A stretch of 48,317 nucleotides of DNA from Betaproteobacteria bacterium (GTDB lineage Bacteria; Pseudomonadota; Gammaproteobacteria; Burkholderiales; SG8-41), in the NCBI GenBank assembly GCA_029863175.1, contig JAOTVX010000029.1, forward strand, positions 1 through 48,317. The letters are read 5' to 3'. The notes under the pieces were generated by a model. That model was not told the DNA's origin. It made no database searches and worked only from the letters and a program-made list of their open reading frames with translations. This document shows, one piece after another, positions 35,592 to 43,908 of the stretch. Made by a program: the position numbers and the translations under genes. How positions within the stretch are numbered: the stretch's first letter is position 1; each line of letters starts with the position of its first letter.

Positions 35592-36374
35592 CTAGGCCTT
35601 GTAGGAGGGATCGGTCTTATCAAGCATGCGCAGCAACGCCTTCCACTCCGGCCGCCTGGCCTTGTATGGTAGCCCCTGGAACTGGCCGGCCACTTTTTCT
35701 GCAACCGCCGGCGGGGGAACTCTCAGCTTGGCGCCGCCCGACATCGCGTTGATCTGGGTCTGGCACGCGCGCTCAAGGTAATACATCAGGTCGAACGCCT
35801 CGTAGATGGATGACCCGCATGTCAGCAAGCCGTGATTGCGCAGGATCATCGCCTTGTGGTTACCCAGGTCGCGCACGAGGCGCTGCTGCTCGTCGAGGTC
35901 GAGCGCGAGCCCCTCGTAATCGTGATAGGCAAGCTTGTTCGTGAATCGCATCGCGTGCTGGGACACTGGCAGCAGCCCCTCCTCCTGCGCCGACACCGCG
36001 ATGCCGGCGGCGGTGTGGGTATGAATGACGCAGTTCACGTCGGGCCGCGCGCGGTGTACGGCGCTGTGGATCACGTAGCCGGCGCGATTGATGCCGTTGC
36101 CCGTCGGATCCTCGACCGTCTCGCCATCGAGCGTGACCTTAACCAGCGTGGACGCCATGATCTCGTCCCACAGCAGACCGAAGGCGTTGATCAGGAAGTG
36201 ATGGTCCGGGCCAGGCACGCGCGCCGAGATGTGCGTGTAGATCATGTCCGTCATGCGGAAGTGGGCGGCGAGGCGGTAGCACGCCGCGAGATTCACCCGC
36301 GCATCCCACTCGTCCGCGCTGACGCGGTCGCGGAGCGACGATGGCGTGGTGAGCTTGCGTACTTTGGAACTCAT
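35592..36374 (-). CDS. Class II aldolase/adducin family protein
   Basis: This is a 260-residue zinc-dependent enzyme of the fuculose-phosphate aldolase/adducin family. Zinc ligands are His118 and His120 in CVIHTHTAAG and His181 in ILRNHGLLTCG. The segment FRMTDMIYTHISARVPGPDH is typical of the family. Members cleave sugar phosphates or decarboxylate or isomerise small hydroxy acids; the substrate is not readable. The ATG at 36374 has GAGGGGG upstream. It lies alone between a repeat element and a palindromic element. Confidence 0.85.
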   Translation of the reverse strand: MSSKVRKLTTPSSLRDRVSADEWDARVNLAACYRLAAHFRMTDMIYTHISARVPGPDHHFLINAFGLLWDEIMASTLVKVTLDGETVEDPTGNGINRAGYVIHSAVHRARPDVNCVIHTHTAAGIAVSAQEEGLLPVSQHAMRFTNKLAYHDYEGLALDLDEQQRLVRDLGNHKAMILRNHGLLTCGSSIYEAFDLMYYLERACQTQINAMSGGAKLRVPPPAVAEKVAGQFQGLPYKARRPEWKALLRMLDKTDPSYKA

Positions 36375-36474
36375 TCGGTGCCCCCTCGGTTGGCAATAGG
36401 ATGTGGTCTCGATTATCTCAGAAAGCGCCGGCCCACGACTGACAGCCGCCGGCCCTGAACCTCGCGGCTCTTGA

Positions 36475-36605
36475 CTAGAGCCCGCCTTAAAAATCGAAAA
36501 AAACTTCATTGACCGCAGATAAACGCGGATCAACGCGGATAGAAAACACGCGTGAATCAACGGACTTCTCATTATCGGCGTCTATCGGCGTCCATCGGCG
36601 GCTGT
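36475..36605. repeat. Palindromic element family B (copy 2)
   Basis: It has a terminal CTAGAGC, an A-rich stretch AAAAATCGAAAAAAACTT and a left arm GACCGCAGATAAACGCGGAT. A middle segment GAAAACACGCGTGAATCAAC follows, then a right arm TATCGGCGTCCATCGGCGG. It lacks the right terminal end. It is directly upstream of the DUF4124 gene. Confidence 0.8.
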
Positions 36606-36665
36606 ATCGTGGGACTCCGCCACGCTGGTATCATGTATTCGAGAATGGCCATGGTGGGGACGTCC

Positions 36666-37286
36666 ATGCGCGCCTTTATTTCGTGTCTGGTTGCTGTCGC
36701 CGCAATCCTTCCGGTGTCAGCCGCTTCTGCCCAGATCTACAAATGGGTGGACGAGCACGGCATAACCAACTACTCGAATCAGCGGCCCGCCGACCCGAAA
36801 GCGCCCCAGCAGGTCGGGGTGGTCGAAAGCAATATTTCCGTTTACACGCCGGACCGGCACCTGCTGCAGGCGGTTGAGGCCTTCCGAATCAGAAGCAACG
36901 AGATCGGTCTCAACGCCGGCGCACCTAAAGCAAGCCCTGCGAATCAGTACGCCGCACCCGTCTACGTACCGGTGCCGGTTGCGTCCGATCCGTGCGTCAG
37001 CTATCGGGCAGCGGGTTGCAACGAGTTCTACACCGGCTACTACCCGTATGCGCCCGTAGTCGGGCATCGCCTCCATCGTCGCCCGCACAAGAGGATTCCT
37101 CAGATATATCTCAGGCCGGGCGCCATCGCGGGGCAGGTTGTAGGTATCGACGGCTACATTCCCGGCAACTCGGCCAATGCGCGTCGCTTTGGCCCGACGC
37201 GTACGCGCTCCCTGTCCCGGCGCGCAGTGGAGCCGAGCTTCACCGGGGGCAGAAGACCCGTCCAGCTGCCTTCTCGGTTTCGGTAG
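36666..37286 (+). CDS. Exported DUF4124 protein
   Basis: This is a 206-residue secreted protein. The signal peptide is about residues 1-22 (FISCLVAVAAILPVSAASA). The DUF4124 domain follows at once, with the signature IYKWVDEHGITNYSNQRP (24-41). The remaining 150 residues are Pro/Arg/Tyr-rich and unconserved to the eye. The function of DUF4124 is unknown; members are periplasmic. The ATG at 36666 directly precedes the signal peptide; an ATG 21 bases upstream is an alternative. Confidence 0.78.
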   Translation: MRAFISCLVAVAAILPVSAASAQIYKWVDEHGITNYSNQRPADPKAPQQVGVVESNISVYTPDRHLLQAVEAFRIRSNEIGLNAGAPKASPANQYAAPVYVPVPVASDPCVSYRAAGCNEFYTGYYPYAPVVGHRLHRRPHKRIPQIYLRPGAIAGQVVGIDGYIPGNSANARRFGPTRTRSLSRRAVEPSFTGGRRPVQLPSRFR

Positions 37287-37335
37287 CGCGCCCTTGCCGG
37301 GCGCGGTATCTTTCCTCGGGGTTTCGAGTTGCTGC

Positions 37336-38316
37336 TCAGGCAACGCGCACGACGATCTTCCCCACCTGCGTATTTGACTCCATATAGGCCTTTGCCGCGG
37401 GCAGTTCGTCGAAGCGAAACACCCGGTCGATGACAGGCGTGACACGGCCATCCGCGATGGCCGGCAGCACGTCTCGCACGAAGCCGCGCACGGTTGCCGC
37501 GCGTCCCGCTTCGCTGAGCCGGCTGTTGGAAATTCCGAAAACCACATGGCGGTTGGCGTGCAGCTCCTGCAGATCCAGCTCCGTTTTGTAGACCCCATCC
37601 ACGTAGCCAACAGTCGCGAGTCGTCCGCCGAACGCGAGCGAGCGCATGCACTCCCCGAACATCGATCCGCCGACACAGTTGACCGCGACGTCGGCCCCTG
37701 CACCTGTCACTTCCCTGACCGTCGCCGCGAAATCCGCGCCCCGGGTCCGGATACCGGCGTCGAGACCGATCGCCTTGAGCTGCTCCAGCTTCGCGGCTGA
37801 GCCGGAGGTGCCGATCACGCGCGCACCGATCACTTTCCCCGTCTGAATGCTCGCCACGCCCGCACCCGATGACGCGCCGATGACCAGCAGCCATTCGCCG
37901 CGCTGCAACCGCCCATAGCCGACGACCGCGTCATAAGCCGTGAGGAAACTTACGGAGACCGCAGCGGCCTGCTCCCACGACAAGTGCTCCGGCACGGGCA
38001 TCGCCTCGTTGACCTGCATCACCGTGTGCTCGGCAAACGCGCCACGGCCAGGCCCAAGGACGCGGCCCATGACGCGGTCGCCTTCCCTCCAGCCGGTCAC
38101 GCCTTCGCCCACCGTACAGACTTCGCCTGCCGCCTCGGTGCCACCGAGCTTCGCTGCGCCGCTATGCATTACGCTGCCCGCGATGAGCTCACCGCGGTTG
38201 AGCGCCGTCGCGCGCACGCGCACGCCGATCTGGCCCGGCCCGGGCTCCGGCGCCGCAACATCGCGGAGTTCGAGCATGCTCTTGCTGCCGGCGGTCTTGA
38301 TCCAAAACGACTTCAT
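37336..38316 (-). CDS. Zinc-independent quinone oxidoreductase-like MDR dehydrogenase
   Basis: This is a 326-residue medium-chain dehydrogenase/reductase. The catalytic half has ALNRGELIAGSVM and GTEAAGEVCTVGEGVTGW. The NADPH-binding motif is VIGASSGAGVAS (146-157). The Cys and His residues that bind catalytic or structural zinc in alcohol dehydrogenases are absent, which places it with NADPH:quinone oxidoreductases and enoyl reductases. The substrate is unknown. The ATG at 38316 gives the standard N-terminus; longer starts run into the palindromic element at 38327-38468. Confidence 0.85.
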   Translation of the reverse strand: MKSFWIKTAGSKSMLELRDVAAPEPGPGQIGVRVRATALNRGELIAGSVMHSGAAKLGGTEAAGEVCTVGEGVTGWREGDRVMGRVLGPGRGAFAEHTVMQVNEAMPVPEHLSWEQAAAVSVSFLTAYDAVVGYGRLQRGEWLLVIGASSGAGVASIQTGKVIGARVIGTSGSAAKLEQLKAIGLDAGIRTRGADFAATVREVTGAGADVAVNCVGGSMFGECMRSLAFGGRLATVGYVDGVYKTELDLQELHANRHVVFGISNSRLSEAGRAATVRGFVRDVLPAIADGRVTPVIDRVFRFDELPAAKAYMESNTQVGKIVVRVA

Positions 38317-38326
38317 AGCGGGTGAA

Positions 38327-38468
38327 TAGAACGTGTCTCTAAAATCTAAAAAACTTATTAACCGCAGATAAACGCGGACAGAAAACCCTCTCAAAATTAA
38401 TGCACTTCCTCTTTATCGGCGTTTATCTGCGGCTAATGATGCTTTTCTATTTTTGAGACACGCTCTAG
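38327..38468. repeat. Palindromic element family B (copy 3, complete)
   Basis: This is a 142-bp element with near-perfect terminal inverted repeats: TAGAACGTGTCTC (38327-38339) and the reverse complement of TAGAGCGTGTCTC (38455-38467). Inside are an A-rich segment, arms with CCGCAGATAAACGC, and a unique centre. The size and structure resemble a MITE or palindromic unit. It fills the gap between two divergently placed genes and contains no reading frame. Confidence 0.85.
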
Positions 38469-38485
38469 CAAATCGTTGAGCGGAA

Positions 38486-39583
38486 TCAACCCACCCGCAG
38501 CTTATTGATCATCGCGGGATCGGGATCGACGCCCAGCCCGGGTCCCTGCGGCACTGGGATGCAACCAGCCCTGCCCGGCATGATCGCCTCGTGCAGCGGG
38601 TTCTCCGCGAAGTCCGCGTCGTAGCGTTCCACCAGACCGCCTTTCGGCATGGCGGCGATGCAATGAATCGATGCGATCAGCCCCGGGCCGAAGTAAGCCG
38701 AATGCGGGACAACGGTGACGCCGAAGGCCTCAGCGAGCGCCATCACTTTTTGCATTTGTGTGACCCCACCGACCTTGGTAACGCTCGGCTGAGCGTAAGT
38801 AATCGCGCCCGCTTCGAACAGGCTCTTGAACTCCGGCAGCATCGCGTTTTCCCCCGCGGCGGTCGGAATTCTCCCATGCGTCTGCACTCGCGCCAGCCCG
38901 GTATGATCTTCCGGCGGCCATACCGGCTCCTCCAGCCAGGTCAGATTGAAGTCGGCGAGCCAGCGAGCCATGTCGATCGCCTCGTTAACCGACCAGGGGC
39001 AGTTGCAGTCCACCATAATGGCAATGTCGGGCCCGGCTGCCTTGCGCGCCGCCTTGATGGGCCCCACGGTAATTTCGTGGAGCTTGATGTGCTGGTAGCC
39101 GCGCCTTAGCGCCCGCTCGACGTGATGCGTGACGGCATCCGGCTCGCCGTAACGCAGGAGGCTCGCGTACGCCGGCAGTTCCTTGCGGGACGACCCGCCG
39201 AGCAGCCGATAGAGCGGAAGTCCGGCGAGCTTGCCTGCGATGTCCCACAGCGCAATGTCGATTGCGGAGAGCGCATACATCGCCGGGCCGTTGCGCCCGA
39301 CGCCCGCGAGATTGCGCTGCAACTCATCGGCGAGCTGGCCCATCGCCGTGGGATCGCGGCCGACGCACATGGGGCCGATGAAGGAATCCAGCGCCGCTTT
39401 CGTGGCCGTGAATATTCGATGCCCGAATCCCTCACCCCAGCCGGTCACGCCCTCATCCGTATCGACGCGCACGAGCAGCGTATCCATGCTGGTGCGTGGT
39501 CTCCCGCCCTGCTTCGGCACCACCGCGCCTTGAATCACCATCGGCATGTTGACGACGATCGTTTCTACCTTGGTTATTTTCAT
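38486..39583 (-). CDS. Mandelate racemase/muconate lactonizing enzyme family protein
   Basis: This is a 365-residue enolase-superfamily enzyme. Metal ligands are Asp192 in IMVDCNCPWS, Glu218 in LTWLEEPVWP and Glu245 in TAAGENAML. Likely general acid/base residues are the Lys167-x-His169 pair in HIKLHE and His294 in VVPHSAYFGPG. It abstracts the alpha-proton of a carboxylate, followed by dehydration, racemisation or cycloisomerisation. The exact acid is unknown. AGGTGG precedes the ATG at 39583. It is divergent from the TauD gene with about 160 bases between. Confidence 0.9.
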   Translation of the reverse strand: MKITKVETIVVNMPMVIQGAVVPKQGGRPRTSMDTLLVRVDTDEGVTGWGEGFGHRIFTATKAALDSFIGPMCVGRDPTAMGQLADELQRNLAGVGRNGPAMYALSAIDIALWDIAGKLAGLPLYRLLGGSSRKELPAYASLLRYGEPDAVTHHVERALRRGYQHIKLHEITVGPIKAARKAAGPDIAIMVDCNCPWSVNEAIDMARWLADFNLTWLEEPVWPPEDHTGLARVQTHGRIPTAAGENAMLPEFKSLFEAGAITYAQPSVTKVGGVTQMQKVMALAEAFGVTVVPHSAYFGPGLIASIHCIAAMPKGGLVERYDADFAENPLHEAIMPGRAGCIPVPQGPGLGVDPDPAMINKLRVG

Positions 39584-39743
39584 TTCCACCTCTGCTCGAC
39601 CCCTAGTATAGCGGCGTGCCGTATCCCGGATCTGGCCGTTGCTCATGCCCCGGCCCCGCTCTCTCGAGACTCATCACCGGGCCCAGGACGTGAGAAAATA
39701 CCTCTATTGCCCCTGGGCTTGCCGGCAACCAAGGAGATACCGC

Positions 39744-40625
39744 ATGGACGTAATTTCGCTCGGGCCAGGCTTCGCCGCAGAGATACGTGGTGTGGGCCTC
39801 GCCGAGGTCGCCGCACGGGATGATGCCTACGCCATGGTACGGACGGCATTCGAGGCGCATTCGGTGCTGCTGTTCCGCAACCAGCCAATCGCCGATGAGT
39901 TGCAGATCGCGTACTCCACGCGCTTCGGCCCGCTGGAGATCGCCAAGGCCGCTTCGCGCGGCGAAGGCACGCCCTACAGCATCCTCACCAACATCGAGCC
40001 CGACGGCAGCCTCGTGCCGCCTGACCACAAAGAGGCGCTCCGCGCGCACGCCAACCAGCTCTGGCACACCGACAGCTGTTTCAAGGATCCACCGTCGCTC
40101 GCCTCAGTGCTCTCCGCCCGGGTCATCTCTCCGATCGGCGGCGAAACGGAATTCGCTTCCATGCGCTGTGCCTGGGAGCGCCTCCCCGAAGCCATGCGCA
40201 CGCGCCTTGCCAGCGCGTATGCCTGGCACGACTACGGGCATTCGCGCGAAAAGATTGCGCCGCATCTGGCGTCCGAACGCGAGCGCGCGTCGCTGCTGCC
40301 CGTACGGTGGCGCATGCGGTGGCGAAATCCCGCGAACGGCCGGGACTCTCTCTACCTCGCATCGCACACGTACGCGATCGACGGCATGCCCGATGACAAG
40401 GCGCAAGCCCTGATTGCCGAGTTGATCGATCATGCAACCGCACCGGGGCACACGTTCCTCCATCAGTGGCAACCGGGAGATGTCATCATGTGGGACAACC
40501 GCTGCGTGCTGCATCGCGGACGGCCCTGGCCCGCCGACAAGCCGCGCCATATGGTACGCACAACGATCACGGCAACAGACGCCGACGGCCTGGCAGAGAT
40601 GCGGTGGGTCAGGACAGCCGCCTGA
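39744..40625 (+). CDS. TauD/TfdA-family Fe(II)/2-oxoglutarate dioxygenase
   Basis: This is a 293-residue non-heme iron oxygenase. The facial triad is His108-x-Asp110 in LWHTDSCF and His257 in CVLHRGRPWP. Arg272 in HMVRTTI would bind 2-oxoglutarate. TauD liberates sulfite from taurine and TfdA cleaves 2,4-D; this member cannot be assigned to either substrate. The sulfonate-type ABC importer at 45204-47774 makes a sulfonate substrate worth testing. AAGGAG lies at the right distance from the ATG at 39744. Confidence 0.88.
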   Translation: MDVISLGPGFAAEIRGVGLAEVAARDDAYAMVRTAFEAHSVLLFRNQPIADELQIAYSTRFGPLEIAKAASRGEGTPYSILTNIEPDGSLVPPDHKEALRAHANQLWHTDSCFKDPPSLASVLSARVISPIGGETEFASMRCAWERLPEAMRTRLASAYAWHDYGHSREKIAPHLASERERASLLPVRWRMRWRNPANGRDSLYLASHTYAIDGMPDDKAQALIAELIDHATAPGHTFLHQWQPGDVIMWDNRCVLHRGRPWPADKPRHMVRTTITATDADGLAEMRWVRTAA

Positions 40626-40716
40626 CGAGAGCCGCCGGTGGAGGAGTCACCAGCCCGCACGGAACCTCGCTCGCGCCAGAATGTCTCTTTTTGTTTCCTG
40701 CTTGTCTGAGGCACCG

Positions 40717-41337
40717 ATGCAAAAACTGATTCGCGCGACAGCGCTGGTGTTCGCCGCGGGCGCCCTTCTCGCCGGCGGATGCGCCTCGACCACCATCACC
40801 AACGTCTGGCGCGACCCCTCGTATACGGGCGCTCCCTTCAGGAACGTGCTGGTCATGGGCGTCAGCGAGGAGACCGGCAACCGCCGCATCTTCGAAGACG
40901 AGTTCGTCGCAAAACTCAAGAACGCTGGCGTCACCGCCATTCCAAGCTATAAGTTTATCCCGCAGGATGGCCAGGCTGATCGCGCCACGCTGGACGCGGC
41001 GATCGTAAAAGCGAGTGCTCAAGGCGTGCTTGTCACGCGGCTGCTCAGAGTTGACCGGATCACGCAATACTCGCCCGGCTATATCTGGGCGGTTCCGGCA
41101 GTCGGCCACTACCGCGACTTCTACGGTTACTACAGCTCGATGTGGGTGCAGTACTCGCCGCCGCAGCGCCGGGACTATGAGATCGTCGTCCTCGAAACGA
41201 ATTTGTGGCGCGCGGAAAAGGGTGAACTGGTCTGGTCGGGCATGACCGAAAACTTCGCACCCTCCGACGTGCGGCGTGCCACACGGGAATTCGCTGACGT
41301 GATCATTAAGGCACTCGGCGAGCAAAAGCTCATCTGA
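40717..41337 (+). CDS. Putative lipoprotein (DUF4136-like)
   Basis: This is a 206-residue exported protein. The signal peptide ends with LLAGGCAST, a reasonable lipobox (Cys22), so it is probably anchored to a membrane. The mature domain has WRDPSYTGAPFRNVLVMGV, an alternating pattern of strands, and IVVLETNLWRAEKGELVWSG, which resembles periplasmic DUF4136-type lipoproteins. Its function is unknown. An alternative ATG 36 bases upstream would spoil the signal peptide. A perfect hairpin follows the gene (41376-41400). Confidence 0.7.
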   Translation: MQKLIRATALVFAAGALLAGGCASTTITNVWRDPSYTGAPFRNVLVMGVSEETGNRRIFEDEFVAKLKNAGVTAIPSYKFIPQDGQADRATLDAAIVKASAQGVLVTRLLRVDRITQYSPGYIWAVPAVGHYRDFYGYYSSMWVQYSPPQRRDYEIVVLETNLWRAEKGELVWSGMTENFAPSDVRRATREFADVIIKALGEQKLI

Positions 41338-41375
41338 CACCCGCGCACGCGGCCTGCACGTTTTCTTTTTCCGAC

Positions 41376-41400
41376 GCAGGGGCATATCATGTGCCCCTGC
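41376..41400. promoter_or_regulatory. Perfect 9-bp inverted repeat
   Basis: GCAGGGGCA-TATCATG-TGCCCCTGC lies between the lipoprotein stop and the MmgE/PrpD start. Neither strand has a following T-run, so it is not an ordinary terminator; it could be an operator or an mRNA-stabilising hairpin. Confidence 0.5.
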
Positions 41401-41445
41401 TCCGCTCGACGCCACAAGAACCGCTTTGACTTTGGGGAGGACAGG

Positions 41446-42825
41446 ATGCCCGATGACATAACGCGAACGCTGGCCGGGTTCGCAGTCCACCTTGTCTACG
41501 ATCGGATTCCCGCGCGCGTCAGGGACCACTGCAAGAATCTTCTCCTCGACGCGCTTGCCTGCGCCTTGGCCGGCTATGAAGGCGAGGAGACGCACCAGGT
41601 TGCGGCCCTCGCTGCGGCGCTCGGCCAATCCAGGGAAAGCAGCGTCATTGGCAGCGATCACCTTTCGCTCGCGGGCGCCACGGTGCTGAACGGCTATCTC
41701 ATCACAGCGGTCACGATGTGCGACATCCACCGCTCCACGCTCACGCACATTACTCCAGAAGTAGTTCCGCCGGCGCTGGCGATTGCGGAGCGCGATGCCC
41801 TCACCGGCCGCGATCTGCTGGTTGCGCTCGCCGCGGGATGCGAGATCACGACCCGCATCGGTATCAGCCTGGATTTTCCTGAATTTCGCAGGCGCGGCTG
41901 GCACGGACCAGGTGTCATCGGGCCGTTTGGCGCCGCCGCCGCCACAGGTTGCCTGCTCGGATTCGATGAGGACACGATGGCGAAGGCCTTTGGCCTCGCC
42001 GGAAGCCAGGCTGCTGGAACGTTTGCCGCCTGGGGTACGCCGACCGTCAAATTTCACCAGTGCCGCGGCGCGCTCTCCGGCCTGATGGCCGCGCTGCTGG
42101 CCCAGCAGGGTTTTTTGGCGACGCGCGAATTCCTCACTGCACCTGACGGCGGACTCTATTCCACGTACACGAACGGCGGCCGGCCCGAGGCCGCCACCGC
42201 CGATCTCGGTGAACGCTGGGAGCTCGAGCAGATTGCCCTGCGTCCGTGGCCTTCGGCTTCCACGATCCAGGGCATGATCACAGCACTGTTCGACCTGGTC
42301 GAGCAGCACCGCCCTGTGCCGGAGCAAGTTCGCAAAGTGCGCGTCTCGATGAGCAAGACCGCGGTGGACCTGCACGGAATCTTTCCCCGCTACAAGGGAA
42401 AGTTCGAGGCGCTGCTGTCCACGCATTACGCCGTCGCGGCCATCTTGCATGATCGGGCGCTTACGCTCGCGCAGTTCGAGCCCGCGCGCTACGAAGACCC
42501 GCAGCTGCAGCGGTTCGCTGCAGAGCACGTCGAGATGCACGCCGATCCCTCTCTCACGGGCGTACAAGCCGTCGTGGAAGCTCAGATGGCGGACGGCTCG
42601 ACGCACAAGATGCGCTCCGAGCACCCGCGCGGCTCCTATGAGAATCCACTGCCACGCGACCGCGTTGCGGACAAGTTCCGCACGTATGCCCGGTCGCGGC
42701 TTTCCGAAGCGCGCATCGAGGAAGCGATTGCCACCATATCGCGACTGGAAGAGCTCAAGTCGGTGCGCAGGCTAACGGAGATTCTGAGGACAGGCAAGCA
42801 AGGCGCGCTGAGCACCGCCGCCTGA
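41446..42825 (+). CDS. MmgE/PrpD family protein
   Basis: This is a 459-residue cytoplasmic enzyme of the MmgE/PrpD (2-methylcitrate dehydratase / cis-aconitate decarboxylase / iminodisuccinate epimerase) superfamily. Family-wide patterns include LLLDALACALAGYEGEE, AGCEITTRIG and WGTPTVKFHQCRGALSG. The product cannot be fixed. No prpB or prpC is nearby, so true propionate metabolism is unlikely and a role in catabolism of a carboxylic acid is preferred. GGGGAGG precedes the ATG at 41446; the earlier ATG at 41389 is inside the hairpin. An alpha/beta hydrolase follows in the same orientation. Confidence 0.88.
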   Translation: MPDDITRTLAGFAVHLVYDRIPARVRDHCKNLLLDALACALAGYEGEETHQVAALAAALGQSRESSVIGSDHLSLAGATVLNGYLITAVTMCDIHRSTLTHITPEVVPPALAIAERDALTGRDLLVALAAGCEITTRIGISLDFPEFRRRGWHGPGVIGPFGAAAATGCLLGFDEDTMAKAFGLAGSQAAGTFAAWGTPTVKFHQCRGALSGLMAALLAQQGFLATREFLTAPDGGLYSTYTNGGRPEAATADLGERWELEQIALRPWPSASTIQGMITALFDLVEQHRPVPEQVRKVRVSMSKTAVDLHGIFPRYKGKFEALLSTHYAVAAILHDRALTLAQFEPARYEDPQLQRFAAEHVEMHADPSLTGVQAVVEAQMADGSTHKMRSEHPRGSYENPLPRDRVADKFRTYARSRLSEARIEEAIATISRLEELKSVRRLTEILRTGKQGALSTAA

Positions 42826-42873
42826 AACCGGTGGTACAGAGAGCCCGCTGTTAGACAGTATAGGAGCACGAGA

Positions 42874-43674
42874 ATGCCGCGCATCAAAATCGGGACGCTT
42901 CATCTCAACTACCAGGAGGAAGGCCAGGGGACACCTTTACTGTTCATTCCCGGCCTAATGGGAATACTCGATGCCTGGGATTTTCAGGTCGCATACTTCC
43001 GGAAACAGTACCGGTGCATCCGCTTCGACCACCGCGGCACAGGCGACAGCGACAAACCCCGGGATGCCTACTCGACACGCCTGATCGCCGAGGACGCCGT
43101 ACACCTGCTCGACGCGCTTGGGATCGAGAAAGCCCATGTCGCAGGCACCTCGACCGGCGGGTGCGTACTCCAGAACCTGGCCATCGACCATCCGGAGCGG
43201 CTGCTTTGCTGCATCTTCACCAATACCTGGACAAAGGCCGACGAGTACATCACGCGCGTGCAGACCGCGCGCATGCATATTGCCCAGAGCTATGGGCCCG
43301 AGGAGTACATCAAGTTCAGCTCGGTCTGGACGTGCGGCCCCAACCAGTTTCGCTATGATTGGGAGAAAATCCAGGCGATCGAGACGCGGCAGAAGAAAAC
43401 CATTGCGCCGGTGGACGTGTTGTTGGGTCGGCTTCGTATGACGCTCGAGCACGACCGGCTCGCCGAGCTACACAAGATCACACGGCCCTCTCTCGTTATC
43501 GGCACCGAGGACGACACGACCGTGCCAGGCTACTTCGCGAAAGATCTGCATGCGGCCATCAAGGGCTCGCAGCTTCACATGATCCAGGAGGGCGGCCACT
43601 ACTCCTACCGGCGCCACGCGGACGAGTACAACGCCGTGGTCGAAAACTTTCTGAACGAACATCCACAGGGATAG
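42874..43674 (+). CDS. Alpha/beta hydrolase
   Basis: This is a 266-residue soluble hydrolase. The oxyanion region is FIPGLMGILDAWDF, the nucleophile Ser93 is in AGTSTGGCVL, the acid is Asp213 or Asp214 in VIGTEDDTTVPG and the base His242 in QEGGHYSYRR. The RFDHRGTGDSDKP block is typical of the 3-oxoadipate enol-lactonase/proline iminopeptidase branch. Following the MmgE/PrpD gene after 48 bases, it probably belongs to the same unit and acts on a related ester or lactone. AGGAG lies eight bases before the ATG. Confidence 0.85.
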   Translation: MPRIKIGTLHLNYQEEGQGTPLLFIPGLMGILDAWDFQVAYFRKQYRCIRFDHRGTGDSDKPRDAYSTRLIAEDAVHLLDALGIEKAHVAGTSTGGCVLQNLAIDHPERLLCCIFTNTWTKADEYITRVQTARMHIAQSYGPEEYIKFSSVWTCGPNQFRYDWEKIQAIETRQKKTIAPVDVLLGRLRMTLEHDRLAELHKITRPSLVIGTEDDTTVPGYFAKDLHAAIKGSQLHMIQEGGHYSYRRHADEYNAVVENFLNEHPQG

Positions 43675-43687
43675 CGGTCTGAAATCG

Positions 43688-43785
43688 GCAAGAACTCAGC
43701 AGCCACAGATAAACGCAGATAAACACGGATATAACGAAAATCAAAATCTTTATTAGCCGCCGATACACGCCGACAAAACGCGGTG
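43688..43785. repeat. GATAAACGC-type element, family B (copy 4, degenerate)
   Basis: Left units are GCCACAGATAAACGCAGATA; a second block is ATTAGCCGCCGATACACGCC in the same orientation. The terminal TAGARCGTGTCTC is not present, so this is a partial copy. It follows the hydrolase stop. Confidence 0.65.
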
Positions 43786-43838
43786 AATGTTGATCGGTAC
43801 TGTGGGTGGACCTGCTAAGGCTACCAGTTTCTATTTGT

Positions 43839-43866
43839 AATCCTTGGCGTCCTTGCGGTAAAGATT
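43839..43866. repeat. CGCCAAGGA-type repeat, family D (copy 2)
   Basis: The minus strand reads ACCGCAAGGACGCCAAGGAT, like the element at 12281-12320. It lies in the gap before the sulfotransferase stop. Confidence 0.55.
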
Positions 43867-43908
43867 TTGTCTGCGGCTTATTCTTAGGTTCTAATCCTGC
43901 GGATGTCC

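Noticed and set aside
40609..42624. A 671-codon open frame on the minus strand
   Set aside because: It runs antisense to the TauD-end, lipoprotein and MmgE/PrpD genes, which have clear family motifs. Its own protein is Arg/Gly-rich with no motif; long antisense frames are usual in GC-rich DNA.
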